Assembly: GCA_025504975.1 (NCBI GenBank)
Contig: JANUWI010000005.1
Coordinates: 2,480,001 to 2,544,000 of the forward strand
Source: Plenodomus lindquistii
Taxonomy: Eukaryota > Ascomycota > Dothideomycetes > Pleosporales > Leptosphaeriaceae
DNA: 64,000 bases
Direction of reading: 5' to 3'
Within the stretch, counting starts at the first letter, position 1; every line of letters begins with the position of its first letter. The notes beneath the pieces were generated by a model that ran no database searches, was not told where the DNA came from, and was given only the letters and a program-made list of their open reading frames with translations. Below are positions 9,706 to 21,069 of this stretch, one piece after another. The position numbers and the translations under genes are program-made.

Positions 9706-12700
9706 ATGTCGTGGCCTACAGCTTCCCTTGACAACATGACAATAGCACTCGATACTAAACGCATCCGAAACTCAGCGCCATGTCAACTCGCCACATATTA
9801 TGACGAACTCAGAGCGGAAGCTTCTGAAGAGATCATTACAGCGCAGCTGCTCAACGCAGTAGAATCCGGTTCTATCCCACCCATTACATTTTCGCCATGG
9901 CTTGGCATCACCAAGTCACCTTCGATAATACGACACGCACTACAGCAGAACCATTCAGTCGAGATTCGCCGTTTGGGTATCAAATACTTTCGAAAACGAC
10001 TCAACTCTGTGACATGGCGAGATGCATGGGCAGGGGTCGGAGGCACTTCTGGAGTTCTTGGGATTTTTGCGGATTTGTCGGTGAAAGATATTCGCAGCAT
10101 GTGCAAGGCTCTCGGTCATTTCGCAACTGGCAAGCACTTGGTGGAGAAGAGAGAGCAGGTTACAGAACTATACAAAGGACTCCATCCAAGCATATACCCC
10201 GATACGAAGTACAAGACGACAGATCAAAGGCCGCTCGCAGCGCATTATGGACTCTTGCTGCCTGCCTGCACCCAAGATCTAGTCGAAGCCGCTGTGGCAG
10301 AAGGATCGAAAGGTGTCGGGAAACATGCACGAGAACGGGATCTCGTCGAAAACCACCCCGAATGCCTAGGCGAGATCCAGTTATCGAGGCTCCGAGATGA
10401 AGGAGCCAAACCAGTCAACCAAAACCAAATAAAGGCCCTTGCCAACCGTTATCGGACGACGCTGTCCTCCAAAGATGGCTTCTCACTCTCGATGGACTAT
10501 TCACTTGCCTGCTTACGGACACTGACTTCCATAGAAAATACTATAGTGGATGAGCCCTTCGTCGTCAACGCCACAATCCAGCCTCTCCTCAATCGTGCCG
10601 TGCGAAAGCGAGTCGCATGGGACAACATACACGAGATCGTCGACCTAGCCTTGAAGTACCTCGAGAGGAAGCCCGCTGCTGGGAAGATACTCGATTCCAG
10701 CAGAGATCATATTGTCCATCTTGTCGCTTGTTGCTGGTCGCGCAAACCTCAGCTCTTTGAGTCCCAGCTACGAACATTCTTCAACCACCCAGTATATGGT
10801 TTCAAGGCTCTCGACGAACTCACATCTTGGGGCAACTTTCTCTTAGGAACGCTGCCTGCGCGACGCTATGAACTGATGCAATTCTGCATCAAGGTGTCCA
10901 CCGGCTTGGATATCGATGTGGATATTGACCTGTCCAAAGTCAAGGGAACCTTGACCCATGAGCTCCTCGCTAGTCTTGAACCATCTCGAGCTTTGGAGTT
11001 CTTCAATCGCGTACGAAAGGTACGGGGCGATTATGCCTTTCTGGGCGGTTCACGTCGCAATTCGATTTTACAACTGGGCGTAGCATATCATGTTATGATA
11101 CGCGAGCCGCCGATATGGCACTTCCACCTATTGAAACAAAACGGAGATCTTAACAAAGCCCGAAAGCTTGCAGAGGAATATATCGAGGGTAGGAAAAGAA
11201 GTGCAAAGACTGCGTCCCAGCCCGAGCAGCGTGGTCACCATGCCAAGTCGGCATTGTTTGCTGCAATTGCTTCTGGATCTCTGGACTGCTACAGAGATAC
11301 ACTGAAATGGGCAGACCGCTTCTTGAACGATCAGCTTGTGCTTCGCGAAGTTCACCCACAGACGTATCCCATTGAGGCTGTTCGCCTGCTCTCTGGTATT
11401 CCCGAGCCTATCGATAGCTCAATGACAATGTCTGAGCTGCGCGACGGTGTCGAGAAGGCCAACTCAATACTTTCAGGCATGTTTGATACCGCCTGTACTG
11501 CCATACTGCAGCCATCCTTCTTCGCACCAGCGTGGAGTGGTGTACTCTACATGTTTCGAAGAGTGGTTGTTGAACGGATCAGACTTACTTCAGCACTCAC
11601 GAAAGCGCTCGCAATCACAACCGACGAGTTGTACGATAGTCTTTGGGGCGGAACTATTGCGATGCTCGTTACAGTCGAAGAGAAGGCCAATTCTGAAGCT
11701 TACAAGAAGCTCAGCGCGAATCTGCTTCAGGGGTTGTTCAGTCGCCCTGGGAATGAAGAGATTATCAAGGTTGCAACGAACAATCCCTCCGCGATAAGAT
11801 TCTTGGATCAACTCGCAATGGCAAGAGATGTTCTTTGGCGCAAGCTACGATCTGTCGCATATCCACACATGAGTACGATGCCAGAGTGTCTGCCTCGAGG
11901 TCTGGCGATTCAACATCTCGTTCCGCAATTTACCCTCAACGTCGAAAATCTTGATACTCTCGCGCCGTACTTGGCATCTCGCGTTAGTAAAGCGCTCTTT
12001 CCGGACCCCAAACTCGCTTTCCAGGTCATACCTGTGGACAAGAAGGCCCAGGATTGCATTGGAGTCTTTGTGGATAGTTATGAACACGCACTCCAGCTCT
12101 ACATACCTGAATGTTGTAGCGAAACAATTAAGAAAAATCGAGTCAAAGAGGTCTGGGCGTATGCTACGGGACCGTTGAGCCAAGACCGTCTGAAAAAAAG
12201 AGACATCGACCAGTACTGGAATGAGGTAGAACCAGATGATCTTCAAAGACTGTGGCCACCGAGAAAATATCAGGTTATTACAGTTTGGCCTGTACTACCA
12301 GACGCCAATGAGCCTGGGGCACCAGTAACCTGGAACCCTCCTCGCCTGGAGGGATCGGATACGCCGGCAAAAGAACCTGAAGCGCCGACATATATCGACG
12401 TGTCTGTGGGTGTCAGTAGGCAGACCCGTCCATGGCCTACGATCAACGACACGCTGCGGCTCAAAGACCTAATCTACACGCCATACTCATCCAAAGACGG
12501 GACTGATGAGCTGTGGGGCAAACACGGGATGATGGATGAGACCAAGGTATTGCTTGCGTTATTCTATCTTGACGAACAATTCAACAAGGGAGGCCAGATC
12601 CAATCGTCATATCATTCCAAAACGGGCGTTCGATATCCTACGATGTATCTTGGTGAAGAAATATGGTCGAGAAAAGAGGCCTCTCCGGAGAGCGCGTTGC

Positions 12701-14727
12701 GGTACATCCAGAGGCATCTCAATGGCATACCACCCCAGCTCATTCATCGACTTGCTCAAAGTGCTATGCAGGCTCTGAATGCCGTAGACCCTATCCCAAT
12801 CGACCCTACAACATTGCATGAAGTAGCAATGCAACTCGTAATCAGATTAGGAGAGGACGACAGACCTAGCCTCGCGATCGATCTGGTAATTGACACAATC
12901 ATCAATCGGCCCAAGTCGAGCTCGTGGCATCGGCTGTTGTTGAAACTTAGTTTTTTGCACCGGCTTTCTGCTTCAGATGCTGCTAAGTGTTATGCAACTT
13001 TGACCAGTCGGATCAGTCAAGTTGTGGAGGACAGCCTGACGGCGAAGGCTGCGAGAGAGACTGAGGCTGTTGAATCGACCGATCTTCCTGGTAAAGATAA
13101 CTCAGATGTGCCCAGTGAAAGCCCATACATCAAGGTCACCACGCTAAAATTGCTCATGCAACTGATCACGGGCACCAGCATCGTCGGTGAACACACCGCT
13201 ATCAGTACCATTGGAAGTCTTGCTACAATCGCTACGCATACCGACGTCCGCCTCGCCATGGTCAAAGCCTTACTCAGCATGCTTGTCTGCTACGACATGG
13301 CTCATGCCGATAGCATCTTTAAGATTCTGGAGTCCACCATCGCCCCAGCCGAAAACTTGAACGAGCGCGACCCAATCACTGAAGCAAATTGGCAAAAAGC
13401 CGAAGTTACACTCGAACCGCCAGACATCCACGACATCGTAGATGCACCCATCTCTACATCATCACCAATACTAGAGGCGTTACTACAACACCTTACCAGC
13501 GACGAGATAACACCACAAACCCGCCAAACCTATCTCTCCCGCATCATTCTTCCCATATTCGCCAAACTGAAGCAACAAACCGCACGCTGGATCTCCATCT
13601 TCCTCCGCAAACACGGCTTCGACGAGGCAGCCCAGCGAGACCTCAAACTACCACTCGTACCTTTGCATACCGACGTCGTCCTTCTCCGCACACTGATGAA
13701 AGATAGCATCAAACTCCCCATCTTCCCTGCCTCAATATTCGAAGATATGATCGCGTACGCTATCTACACCATCGCGCCTCCCGCCGCCCTCGCTGCACTT
13801 ACCAAAAGATTGATTGAAGATACGGTGGTCAGGGTTAAACCAAACACCCAAGTGTACCTCACACTCTACGGCCGGGCCGTGTTCAATGCACGGAACGTCA
13901 TCCCGGGTGGATTATTCTCCCTCCTGAATAAACTGCACACCAAACACGCCACTCTCCCCACCGCATCAGCGTTCTCAGCTGGCGGAATAACACCCCACCA
14001 CGTCCACACACAAACCTTACTCCTCTTCAAAACCCTAGTCCAGCACCAACCACCAAGCTCGACATCACTTTCTTCCCTCCTCCAACCCATTCTTCAGGGC
14101 GAACACCTCCTCTGGCCATGGTGGTCTAAACACGGCGCGCCCATCCTCCACGAGATGATCGACCACGTTGATAGTCTGCGCACGGAAGCGTGGCAAACGG
14201 ATCCAAACAGGACGCCAAGCGTACTTCCCGATACCTTCCCCTGGCGTCTCCGACTCCTCTCCTTCCCCGTTCCAGAGATAAATGATTCGTTGGAAAGCAG
14301 CGAGACCAAATGTTTAAAGTTCGCTTCTCAGATCCGCAGCGTACTTGCTGAACTCGACAATCAACCGATTTACCATACTAAACTCCAGCGACTTCTTTCC
14401 TACATCGGTCTCGAACCACCGACACCACCGTTTGAGGATCACGGCAAGAGGAAGGCGAGGCGTGAGACGCTGCAGCTTCATCGGGGGTTGGTGGCGGTGT
14501 ACGTTGGTGATGTTTCTGGTGGTGAGGAGGTGGGGGTAAGAGAAGAGGTGTTGAGGGTGGAGGTTGCGGCCGCGCTGTTAGATGTTGTGAAGAGTAGTAA
14601 AGAGGGGATGGAGAGAAAAGTTGAGGATGCTGCGAGGGAGATGGTGAGGGGGTGGAAGGGGAGTGGGGTTGAAGAGGTTAGGAGGACCGGGTTTGAGGGG
14701 GAGGGGCGGTGGTGGGGTGTGCGATGA
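9706..14727 (+). CDS. Giant hypothetical protein, helical-repeat-like (about 1670 aa)
   Basis: An uninterrupted frame of about 5 kb with no intron. The ATG at 9706 gives 1673 residues; an ATG at 9736 ('MTIALDTKRIRNS') gives 1663, and the frame is open upstream to 9589, so the start is uncertain. The composition is Leu/Ala-rich and almost entirely helical, with no membrane segment and no signal peptide, which suggests stacked ARM/HEAT-type repeats over most of its length. No catalytic motif or named family is recognised. Codon use becomes strongly G/T-rich in the last 250 bases ('GEEVGVREEVLRVEV'). Its intact length implies a conserved role, probably as a scaffold, but this is only inference. 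Confidence 0.85.
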   Translation: MSWPTASLDNMTIALDTKRIRNSAPCQLATYYDELRAEASEEIITAQLLNAVESGSIPPITFSPWLGITKSPSIIRHALQQNHSVEIRRLGIKYFRKRLNSVTWRDAWAGVGGTSGVLGIFADLSVKDIRSMCKALGHFATGKHLVEKREQVTELYKGLHPSIYPDTKYKTTDQRPLAAHYGLLLPACTQDLVEAAVAEGSKGVGKHARERDLVENHPECLGEIQLSRLRDEGAKPVNQNQIKALANRYRTTLSSKDGFSLSMDYSLACLRTLTSIENTIVDEPFVVNATIQPLLNRAVRKRVAWDNIHEIVDLALKYLERKPAAGKILDSSRDHIVHLVACCWSRKPQLFESQLRTFFNHPVYGFKALDELTSWGNFLLGTLPARRYELMQFCIKVSTGLDIDVDIDLSKVKGTLTHELLASLEPSRALEFFNRVRKVRGDYAFLGGSRRNSILQLGVAYHVMIREPPIWHFHLLKQNGDLNKARKLAEEYIEGRKRSAKTASQPEQRGHHAKSALFAAIASGSLDCYRDTLKWADRFLNDQLVLREVHPQTYPIEAVRLLSGIPEPIDSSMTMSELRDGVEKANSILSGMFDTACTAILQPSFFAPAWSGVLYMFRRVVVERIRLTSALTKALAITTDELYDSLWGGTIAMLVTVEEKANSEAYKKLSANLLQGLFSRPGNEEIIKVATNNPSAIRFLDQLAMARDVLWRKLRSVAYPHMSTMPECLPRGLAIQHLVPQFTLNVENLDTLAPYLASRVSKALFPDPKLAFQVIPVDKKAQDCIGVFVDSYEHALQLYIPECCSETIKKNRVKEVWAYATGPLSQDRLKKRDIDQYWNEVEPDDLQRLWPPRKYQVITVWPVLPDANEPGAPVTWNPPRLEGSDTPAKEPEAPTYIDVSVGVSRQTRPWPTINDTLRLKDLIYTPYSSKDGTDELWGKHGMMDETKVLLALFYLDEQFNKGGQIQSSYHSKTGVRYPTMYLGEEIWSRKEASPESALRYIQRHLNGIPPQLIHRLAQSAMQALNAVDPIPIDPTTLHEVAMQLVIRLGEDDRPSLAIDLVIDTIINRPKSSSWHRLLLKLSFLHRLSASDAAKCYATLTSRISQVVEDSLTAKAARETEAVESTDLPGKDNSDVPSESPYIKVTTLKLLMQLITGTSIVGEHTAISTIGSLATIATHTDVRLAMVKALLSMLVCYDMAHADSIFKILESTIAPAENLNERDPITEANWQKAEVTLEPPDIHDIVDAPISTSSPILEALLQHLTSDEITPQTRQTYLSRIILPIFAKLKQQTARWISIFLRKHGFDEAAQRDLKLPLVPLHTDVVLLRTLMKDSIKLPIFPASIFEDMIAYAIYTIAPPAALAALTKRLIEDTVVRVKPNTQVYLTLYGRAVFNARNVIPGGLFSLLNKLHTKHATLPTASAFSAGGITPHHVHTQTLLLFKTLVQHQPPSSTSLSSLLQPILQGEHLLWPWWSKHGAPILHEMIDHVDSLRTEAWQTDPNRTPSVLPDTFPWRLRLLSFPVPEINDSLESSETKCLKFASQIRSVLAELDNQPIYHTKLQRLLSYIGLEPPTPPFEDHGKRKARRETLQLHRGLVAVYVGDVSGGEEVGVREEVLRVEVAAALLDVVKSSKEGMERKVEDAAREMVRGWKGSGVEEVRRTGFEGEGRWWGVR

Positions 14728-15306
14728 AGGGCGGTGGGGATGGGAGAGATTAGAGGTACTGATTTAGACTGTGGAAGTAACAATAAGGCTAGAAGAAGTG
14801 AATAAGTTAACATTTGTTGCACCTTGAACACTGCCGATGAGGTCTTGAACCATGCAGCTGAGATACATAGTAGCTTCAATTTTGTGGCCGCGGCACTGTA
14901 AATAGCACAACCGTGCATATGGATATTAAACGTCAAGTCAGGCTAGGGATAAAAGTGCCTGTTCCAGCGCAGGTTAGGAGATGCTGTGATGAGTTTGATC
15001 TCATCGTGTATGGTGTGCACTTGACTGAATTAGCTAAAGTGATGATCCTTATAAGGTAATATGTTGGTAACAGCGCACACTACGGCGGTAAGTTACCTTC
15101 GGAAACCAACTCAACGTCGATCTTTGATCGTGCTGTGCAGGTGGCAGTTACGTTAGTAGAGTGGTATATATATTGTACGTGAAATGCGAGAATGCATTAC
15201 GCACGTACATAGATTCAGACCCTGGAACGGAGATACACAGTTGTTATAAACGGACGCTCTTAAAGTAAAATCGGTATCTACCTAACTATACGTACTGAGT
15301 AACTTC
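14728..15306. other. Convergent 3' intergenic region
   Basis: Lies between the 3' ends of the giant gene (+) and the DUF6536 gene (-). No coding signal seen; it presumably holds both polyadenylation regions. Confidence 0.5.
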
Positions 15307-17825
15307 TTAGTCCAGCTTAGAAATGAGTACGTCCTCAATCCATCGCCACATCTTCATGTAGTAATGGCGGATATGGAAACCAAGGCCTGAAACAGATTTC
15401 CAAAAAGTCCTGATCCAGTTCCAGTCTTCTATTTCATGTATCGGCATTGGCTGCAAATACATTTGTCCGACCACTGAGGGTTGCGAATTCCGGTCCGTTG
15501 AGAAAACAATCTTTTTCAATCTTGACTCACTCTCTCCAGTGTCACCTGGCAAGTCATGAACGGCCATGAACGTTACCGCAAACAAATGAGCGTCTTCATC
15601 TTTTCTTGGTCGATGGCAAGCTGCACTAATATATGCGGTCTTGACGGCCATAAGCGGGAGATGCTTCGGGATGCCCTCGTATCTTCGAAAGCTATTGGCA
15701 ATGAGCGCCAGGAGAATAAACAAGCAAGCTAAGGTCGTGACCAGTATACTCATAGTAGAAAACCCCACACGCGATGTATCGCTTTGAACAAGCCGTCGAG
15801 ATACAGTGGCAGGACCCGCGCTAAAGGCTATCGTCCTGACAAGGAAGCAGCTTCTAGCTACGAGGAAATGCATGATAGCAACGGCTGGTATAACAAGACA
15901 AGCGTAGAGCCAAGGTAGTGAGAGCATATATGTTGGTCGCTGCATTCCAACATGAGACGATACGCGGAGTGGCTTCCTGTCTGGTATTCCTTCGGTAACT
16001 GACATGAAGTGCGCCCACTGATTTGCAACGTTCTGGCATGTCAAGCAGTTGTTGTAGAGAAGATACAGCATGCTGATGAGGACCTGGAATATGTTGACGA
16101 ACAGGATCTGGCCAACGAGGTCTTGCGTGCTGTCGTCCGTGGACATCATGAGACCTCCGACGAGTGCGAAAGCTTGAACGCGCCCAATGCCGTACTTCCA
16201 AATACTTGACAAGTCATTTTCTTGACCTCTCCTTTGCAAAGCTTTTACTCCGCTGTTGAAAAGTAATGAGCCAAGGACAAGCGCTGCGATGAACAACGTT
16301 ACAGTGATCATCCACATTGTCGAGCCAACAGCGTTGGACCAGAACAATCGAACTGGTCGCCATTCAGCTTCGCCAAGCCGCGCGAACTTTTTCTTAGACA
16401 ATGGCTTTACCGGAGCTGGCAACGTGTGTGTGTCACGTTTAGCCAGGAATGATGCTTGAGCATCACCCAGCGTAACCAAGGTTGGAGTCTTGCTGAGGTG
16501 GACCACCCACCACATAAGACCAGCTCCGATCAATACATTGATAGCCACGGAGATGAAGATCGCGCGGCTGAAATGTAGGCCGCGCTTACTGTCGTTATCT
16601 CCTGACTCCCCTACGAGGCAGTACTGAATCGTTCGATTGTAAACCTTCCAAGAGTCGGCCGATCGTTCGGCCCAGTCTTCAGGACAGCTGTTGACACCTT
16701 GTTGGAGGCCCTGGCATGACCACCAGTTGGAGAAGTCCCAACGACCTAAATGATAATTGTTGTACCAGCCATCTACCCATGATGAAGCAGTGCCATTTCC
16801 GACGTTTTGTTCCGTTGCAACGGTAGAGACCAGAATCAATTCGCTGGAAGCTTTGCGCGGATCCTTGTAGGCGTTGATACAGTCATGGTTGCTCAACTGA
16901 GTGAAGGCCTCGGCTTTATCTTTGAGGCTGTACATTGTGGCGAGCGCCTCGGGGCTATATTTGTCGCTGCCGTTGTATGGATTGGTAACCGACCATACGT
17001 CATGTGCTTGCTCGAAATCGCTGGTAACGATCGCTACAGGATACGCCGTTATGGGTATCGATGCGAAAACAGTCGAGTTTCAACTATCGAAAAGTCAATT
17101 CTCATTGCCAATGAGCGAATAACCCCACAACTCACAGCAGGTGCATTGACGTCGACACCACGCCCAAGCTGAGCCAGATCAAAGCCCTCCGACGAGATAT
17201 CTTCCGGATATTGGTGAAACTGTGTATACCAACATCCAAGGTACCGCCTCGCGCATGCTCGGCATCGACTTCATCACGTGAAGGCGAGATTAGCACTTGC
17301 ATGCAGTAATTTTCAGCACCAAGGAACAATGTACTAGCCGCGTTGAGTATGATGTGGCTGACCGAGTCCCAAGTCTGCACTGTTGAGCAGCTGGTTATCA
17401 TGAAAGTGCCGATACCTTCATCTAACCTGAACTTTGTGATAGCCCAGCCCATAACTCCCAGACTGAGTGCTGCAAACACAGTACTTGTTGCCGCTTGTAT
17501 AATCAACATTGTTCGTCGTCGAGCCAGCCTGACGCTTAGGGTCTTCGCGCGTGCGTTGTTCGGATCCGTCTCAGGTACCCACCAACGTAATTGCTCAACA
17601 GTCGCATAGCGGCTTACTCGTAAGCTTTTCATTTTAATCAGTACCAATGGAGACCTCGTTCTCTGGAAGGCAAGGTCTAACATACGCGTTCGGATCGGCA
17701 GGCGATCCGCGTTCTGGGAGATCAGCAACACTCTCTGTATGTTGTATGCTCTGCGCGTGATCCTCTTTCAACAATCTCTGGGATTCTGAATGTCCTGAAA
17801 TCTCTTGCAGCTCGTGCTCATCCAT
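15307..17825 (-). CDS. DUF6536-family multi-pass membrane protein, interrupted by one in-frame TGA
   Basis: Three exons (17825-17686, 17624-17136, 17083-15307) total 802 codons. Intron 1 is 61 bp (GTATGT...AAAAG); intron 2 is 52 bp (GTGAGT...GATAG, TTGAC branch site). The N-terminal domain is diagnostic of fungal DUF6536: a first membrane helix (residues about 86-110), 'GTFMITSCSTVQTWDS', then 'AENYCMQVLISPSRDEVDAEHARG', 'TLDVGIHSFTNI' and 'LSLGVVSTSMHLL'. The large C-terminal part has about five more hydrophobic helices. In this family 'HLL' is normally followed by 'YNS'. Here correct splicing gives HLL-stop-NSTVF, with the TGA at 17082-17080, while everything downstream stays open and family-like. 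Either this copy is a nonsense allele or the base call is wrong. Function of the family is unknown. Confidence 0.8.
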
Positions 17826-18540
17826 GACATGGGAAAGAGAAGACTAAGGTAGAGTACTAATGCAACTTCCACACAAAAGGAAAATTGGTACCGCAGGCAC
17901 TCGCAGATTTATGAGCTAGCCAAACACCGCGCCTTCTGCGTAATGATGCCTTTCATGTCTGAGCTTATCGGTGCGCATCGTGAAGTGACGTGACTCATTG
18001 CCAGGTTCGTATGGCTTCGTTCGAAGGGTATGGATGAGGCAGTGCATGCTGTGTTACCCAGCAATTGTTCGTAGCATGGTGTAGCGAAGCTGCAGAATCA
18101 ATCCGTGCTCGTCACGGAGAGATCATTGGCACATGAGGTTGTTGAGGGTGGTTGATGCGAGAACGAGCAGGGATCGCAATCCCTAAGGAGTGATGCTGGC
18201 AACCAATGCCGTAGGCCACAGGTATCATTGTGACGACGGGGCGTCATCGAGGAGGACCTGTCTTGTGAGCAATTCAAAGTGCTTCAAGTTTTCCCTAACC
18301 TCGGGGCCGGATCTTGCAAGCAGCATGGGTCTACGGGTGTACGCTGTTACCCTGCATACGCAGCACAACTTGCCCATTAACGTTACGGCCTCAAGCCACC
18401 ATCAGCCTCTCTTTAGCAATATGAACACGACGTTCAGAGCAGCCTTAAATTGCCCCGTCACTCATTCTGGCCGTTTTCCGGCGCATCGCAAACAGAAGAA
18501 ACGAGAGTTTTGACTGACTGTTTATTGGGGCCTAGCTAAG
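17826..18540. other. Intergenic, nothing recognised
   Basis: 5' flank of the DUF6536 gene, about 700 bases. A 107-residue forward open frame (18190-18513) shows no domain or signal peptide and is not supported. Confidence 0.45.
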
Positions 18541-18544
18541 CGCA

Positions 18545-19344
18545 ATGACTGCAGCCAGAATACCTCCTCAGACACCAACCCAATGGCGACTCAGAGAATT
18601 TTCTCACGTCAAACAACTCGGAGGAATAGTGCACGCGATCAATCCCGGTACCGACAACCGCTACACTCACCTCATCTTCTACCATTGAAATCACTCATGC
18701 CACCGGCGCAGAACGGTTCGAGTAACTCCTCTTCTTCTCCGGAATCGCCGCAGTCGTGAACCGCGTTCGGTGCTGGGGCCACAGCATTTACCGGACAGGC
18801 TACGGCCCGTTACCTGCCCAACAATAGGAGAACCTACTCCAAAAGATTCGCGACCAGGCTTACGCAAAGACTCTCCGCCTAACAGACGCTGCACAATACG
18901 ACCCTTCTTTCCAACAGCTCTGGTCGTTCTTCCGTCTCGATGCACGCTCGCATCCTTCTCTGAATGGCCGGACTATGGATCAGCTGCGCTCGTTTTACAG
19001 GAACGGCGGCAATGGAGATAACAATACCCCCATGAACGCAGATCTTCGGACTCACCGTGTCTTCCTCGTAGCGGACGATGACGTCCTGTCAGACACCGAC
19101 AACGCCTTCACCATCAAGCACGACTGCTTCACCGTCAAGTGTGTAGAAGCAGACTACGAAGCTGCAAACCACGTTGGTGATGCACGGAGGTGTATGCCGC
19201 AGCGCTATTTTGGGTGGATGCCGATGAGAGCGGGGTATGTGATTGAGCTATGGAGAAACCTTAGAGATCATGAGATGCAGACTATTGCGCCGGAAATGAT
19301 TGGGGGGGAGTCATTTGGTTGTTTGGGCTGATGAGGATACTTGA
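18545..19344 (+). pseudogene. Decayed gene of an unnamed fungal protein family
   Basis: From 18545 (ATG ACT GCA) the sequence codes in pieces. A continuous family-like stretch runs from about 18900 to the end: 'WSFFRLDARSHPSLNGRTMD', 'THRVFLVADDDVLSD', 'RYFGWMPMRAGYVIELW', 'EMQTIAPEMIGG'. Upstream, the same frame carries 'VRCWGHSIYRTGYGPLP' but is broken by TAA and TAG codons. At the 3' end a run of seven G (19302-19308) shifts the frame: read with one G fewer it continues 'SHLVVWADEDT' and stops at 19344, an ending that fits the preceding residues better than the actual 'ESFGCLG'. The pieces resemble an uncharacterised ascomycete family whose members end in a 'GG.HLVVWD'-like motif. Function unknown. 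Confidence 0.55.
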
Positions 19345-20172
19345 GGTGAGGGGGGTGATATAGCTGATTTGGGTTTGGGCTTGTAAGACGTAGGTAGTTG
19401 GGATTTGGGGTATAGTCGTCACAAAAGGTGGGATGCAAAGTTTGGTACACAATGAGTACTTGGACTTATCATGTAAAGCTCCTATCTACGTCCTATACGA
19501 GCGCCCGACGTTGGAAAGAAGGCGAGATCGTTGACGAAGCCTGGAGGGGCTGTGAGAAGTCGTGTAGCTGCCACTGCAGTCTCGATAACGAGCTGTTCGT
19601 TCCCTATTGCCCTTGACCACTCTTCAGCCGCCGGAAGTCCCAGTTTCGACGTCCAATGCCTGAATGAGGCTTTCACTCATGGCGTTGTAGCCTGTCGCCA
19701 GCTGCGAAAGAGATCATTTACTGCCGCCAGTGGATCAGTCGCAGCCGTTCCAATGGTAAATTGGTGATTTATGAATGAGATCGGAATTCTCGCAGGAGAA
19801 ATGAATGGGCTGGTGCCTTGCTTGGAAAAGATGGGCTGGCGGAGGTGGGATCATTTGTTGATGGAGTCTGTGACGAGGGCTACGAAGGCTTGGGCCGGGG
19901 GTGCTTTGAGGTCTGGGTATAGGCAATATGTTGTACAATTCCCTGACCCGGAGAAGCGGAGCAATTTCATCTCTGGAAAGTCGTCAGTGAAGTCGGTTTC
20001 TATGCTGGACCTTTACCTTGGGTCTGAGCTTGTGGCCGGTATCCGCGGTCACCGTCCGCCTTCACCTCGCCTTCACCTTAGTCCATGAGTACGAGCCAAG
20101 GATTATAAATACTGGCTCGTTTTTATCTTCACTTCCCATTACGCACTTCCCACCATATCGACTCTTTCAAGA
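19345..20172. other. Possible gene debris and BTB-1 promoter
   Basis: A forward frame (19531-20088) is open apart from one TGA at 19765-19767, and a reverse frame covers 19676-19482; neither matches a family I know. This may be an eroded gene, but strand and identity cannot be fixed. A TATAAAT element at 20104-20110 lies 63-69 bases upstream of the BTB-1 ATG. Confidence 0.3.
20104..20110 (+). promoter_or_regulatory. TATA-box candidate of BTB gene 1
   Basis: TATAAAT, 63-69 bases before the ATG at 20173. Confidence 0.4.
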
Positions 20173-21069
20173 ATGGCGGCCGCAGCCAGCAAAGAACTGC
20201 TAGCCAAGCTGAAGGAGTAGGTTTCATACACGCACAGGGTGTGAACGACCTTGAAGCTAACCCATTTGGCAGCTTCCGCACCAGCGGCGACTTCACAGAC
20301 CTCACCATCGTATGCGGCAAAGATGTCTACCATGTTCACAAGGTAGTCGTGTGCGCTCTCTCTCCAGTCTTCTTGAAGGCGATGAAGTTCCCAGGCAAGG
20401 TACGCTGACGTGACTTGCGTTGAAGTATGGCGGAAGTTGACAAGACTACAGGAAGCAGAAGAAAACAAGATCGACCTTTCCCAGAGCGACCCAGCTATCG
20501 TGAAATTATTGGTTCAATTCATTTACGAGGCCGAATACGCCCCCAAACTCTCCACAACACCTGTAGCTCCTGGAGCTATCATCGACGGTGACAGAACTGT
20601 TGTACAGAATGTCCCCCACCGGTGCACAACGGGGTCTTGTTATGCGGATCAAGATGCACGTAGGCTTCAGGTCTGCCAGCACCATATTTGCGGCAAGCAG
20701 TGCAATTACAACTGCATGAGCTTCCGCTGCGATGTCTGTCTGTGGATCGACGGTGACGCCAGCCAACTTCTTGTACATGCCAAGATGTATCAGATGGCCG
20801 ATATCTACGACATCCTTGGACTCAAGAAGCTATGCATCAACAAGTTTCAGCGTGCCTGCCTCTTTCACTGGGATTCTCTGGATTTCGTGAGAGCTACGAA
20901 GCACGTGTTCGAATCGACTCCCGAGCATGACCAGGGCTTGAGAAATATTGTCTGTAATACCATTTCTCAGCATATAGGACTCCTTGACAAGCCAGGCATT
21001 GAGCTTCTGATGACTGAGTGCAATGCTCTTGTCTTTGGTGTACTGCTCTTAGAGAAGGCGAGGCGTTGA
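20173..21069 (+). CDS. BTB/POZ-domain protein with Cys-rich insert (array gene 1)
   Basis: Exons 20173-20216 (44 nt), 20273-20399 (127 nt) and 20452-21069 give 262 residues. The BTB/POZ fold begins at 'SGDFTDLTIVCGKDVYHVHK' and continues through 'VVVCALSPVFLKAMKF' and 'IVKLLVQFIYEAEY'. Between the BTB core and its C-terminal helices is a Cys/His-rich insert (Cys 115, 120, 132, 137, 141, 145, 150, 153) that could bind zinc. The C-terminal part ('LLVHAKMYQMADIYDILGLK') resembles the usual fungal BTB tail. Family members act as dimerisation modules and often as Cullin-3 adaptors; no target is known here. Exon sizes and intron phases match the three downstream paralogues, so it arose by tandem duplication. 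Confidence 0.9.

Noticed and set aside
19482..20088. Open frames on both strands that could be a further broken gene
   Set aside because: Strand and family could not be decided, so it is only described as possible debris.
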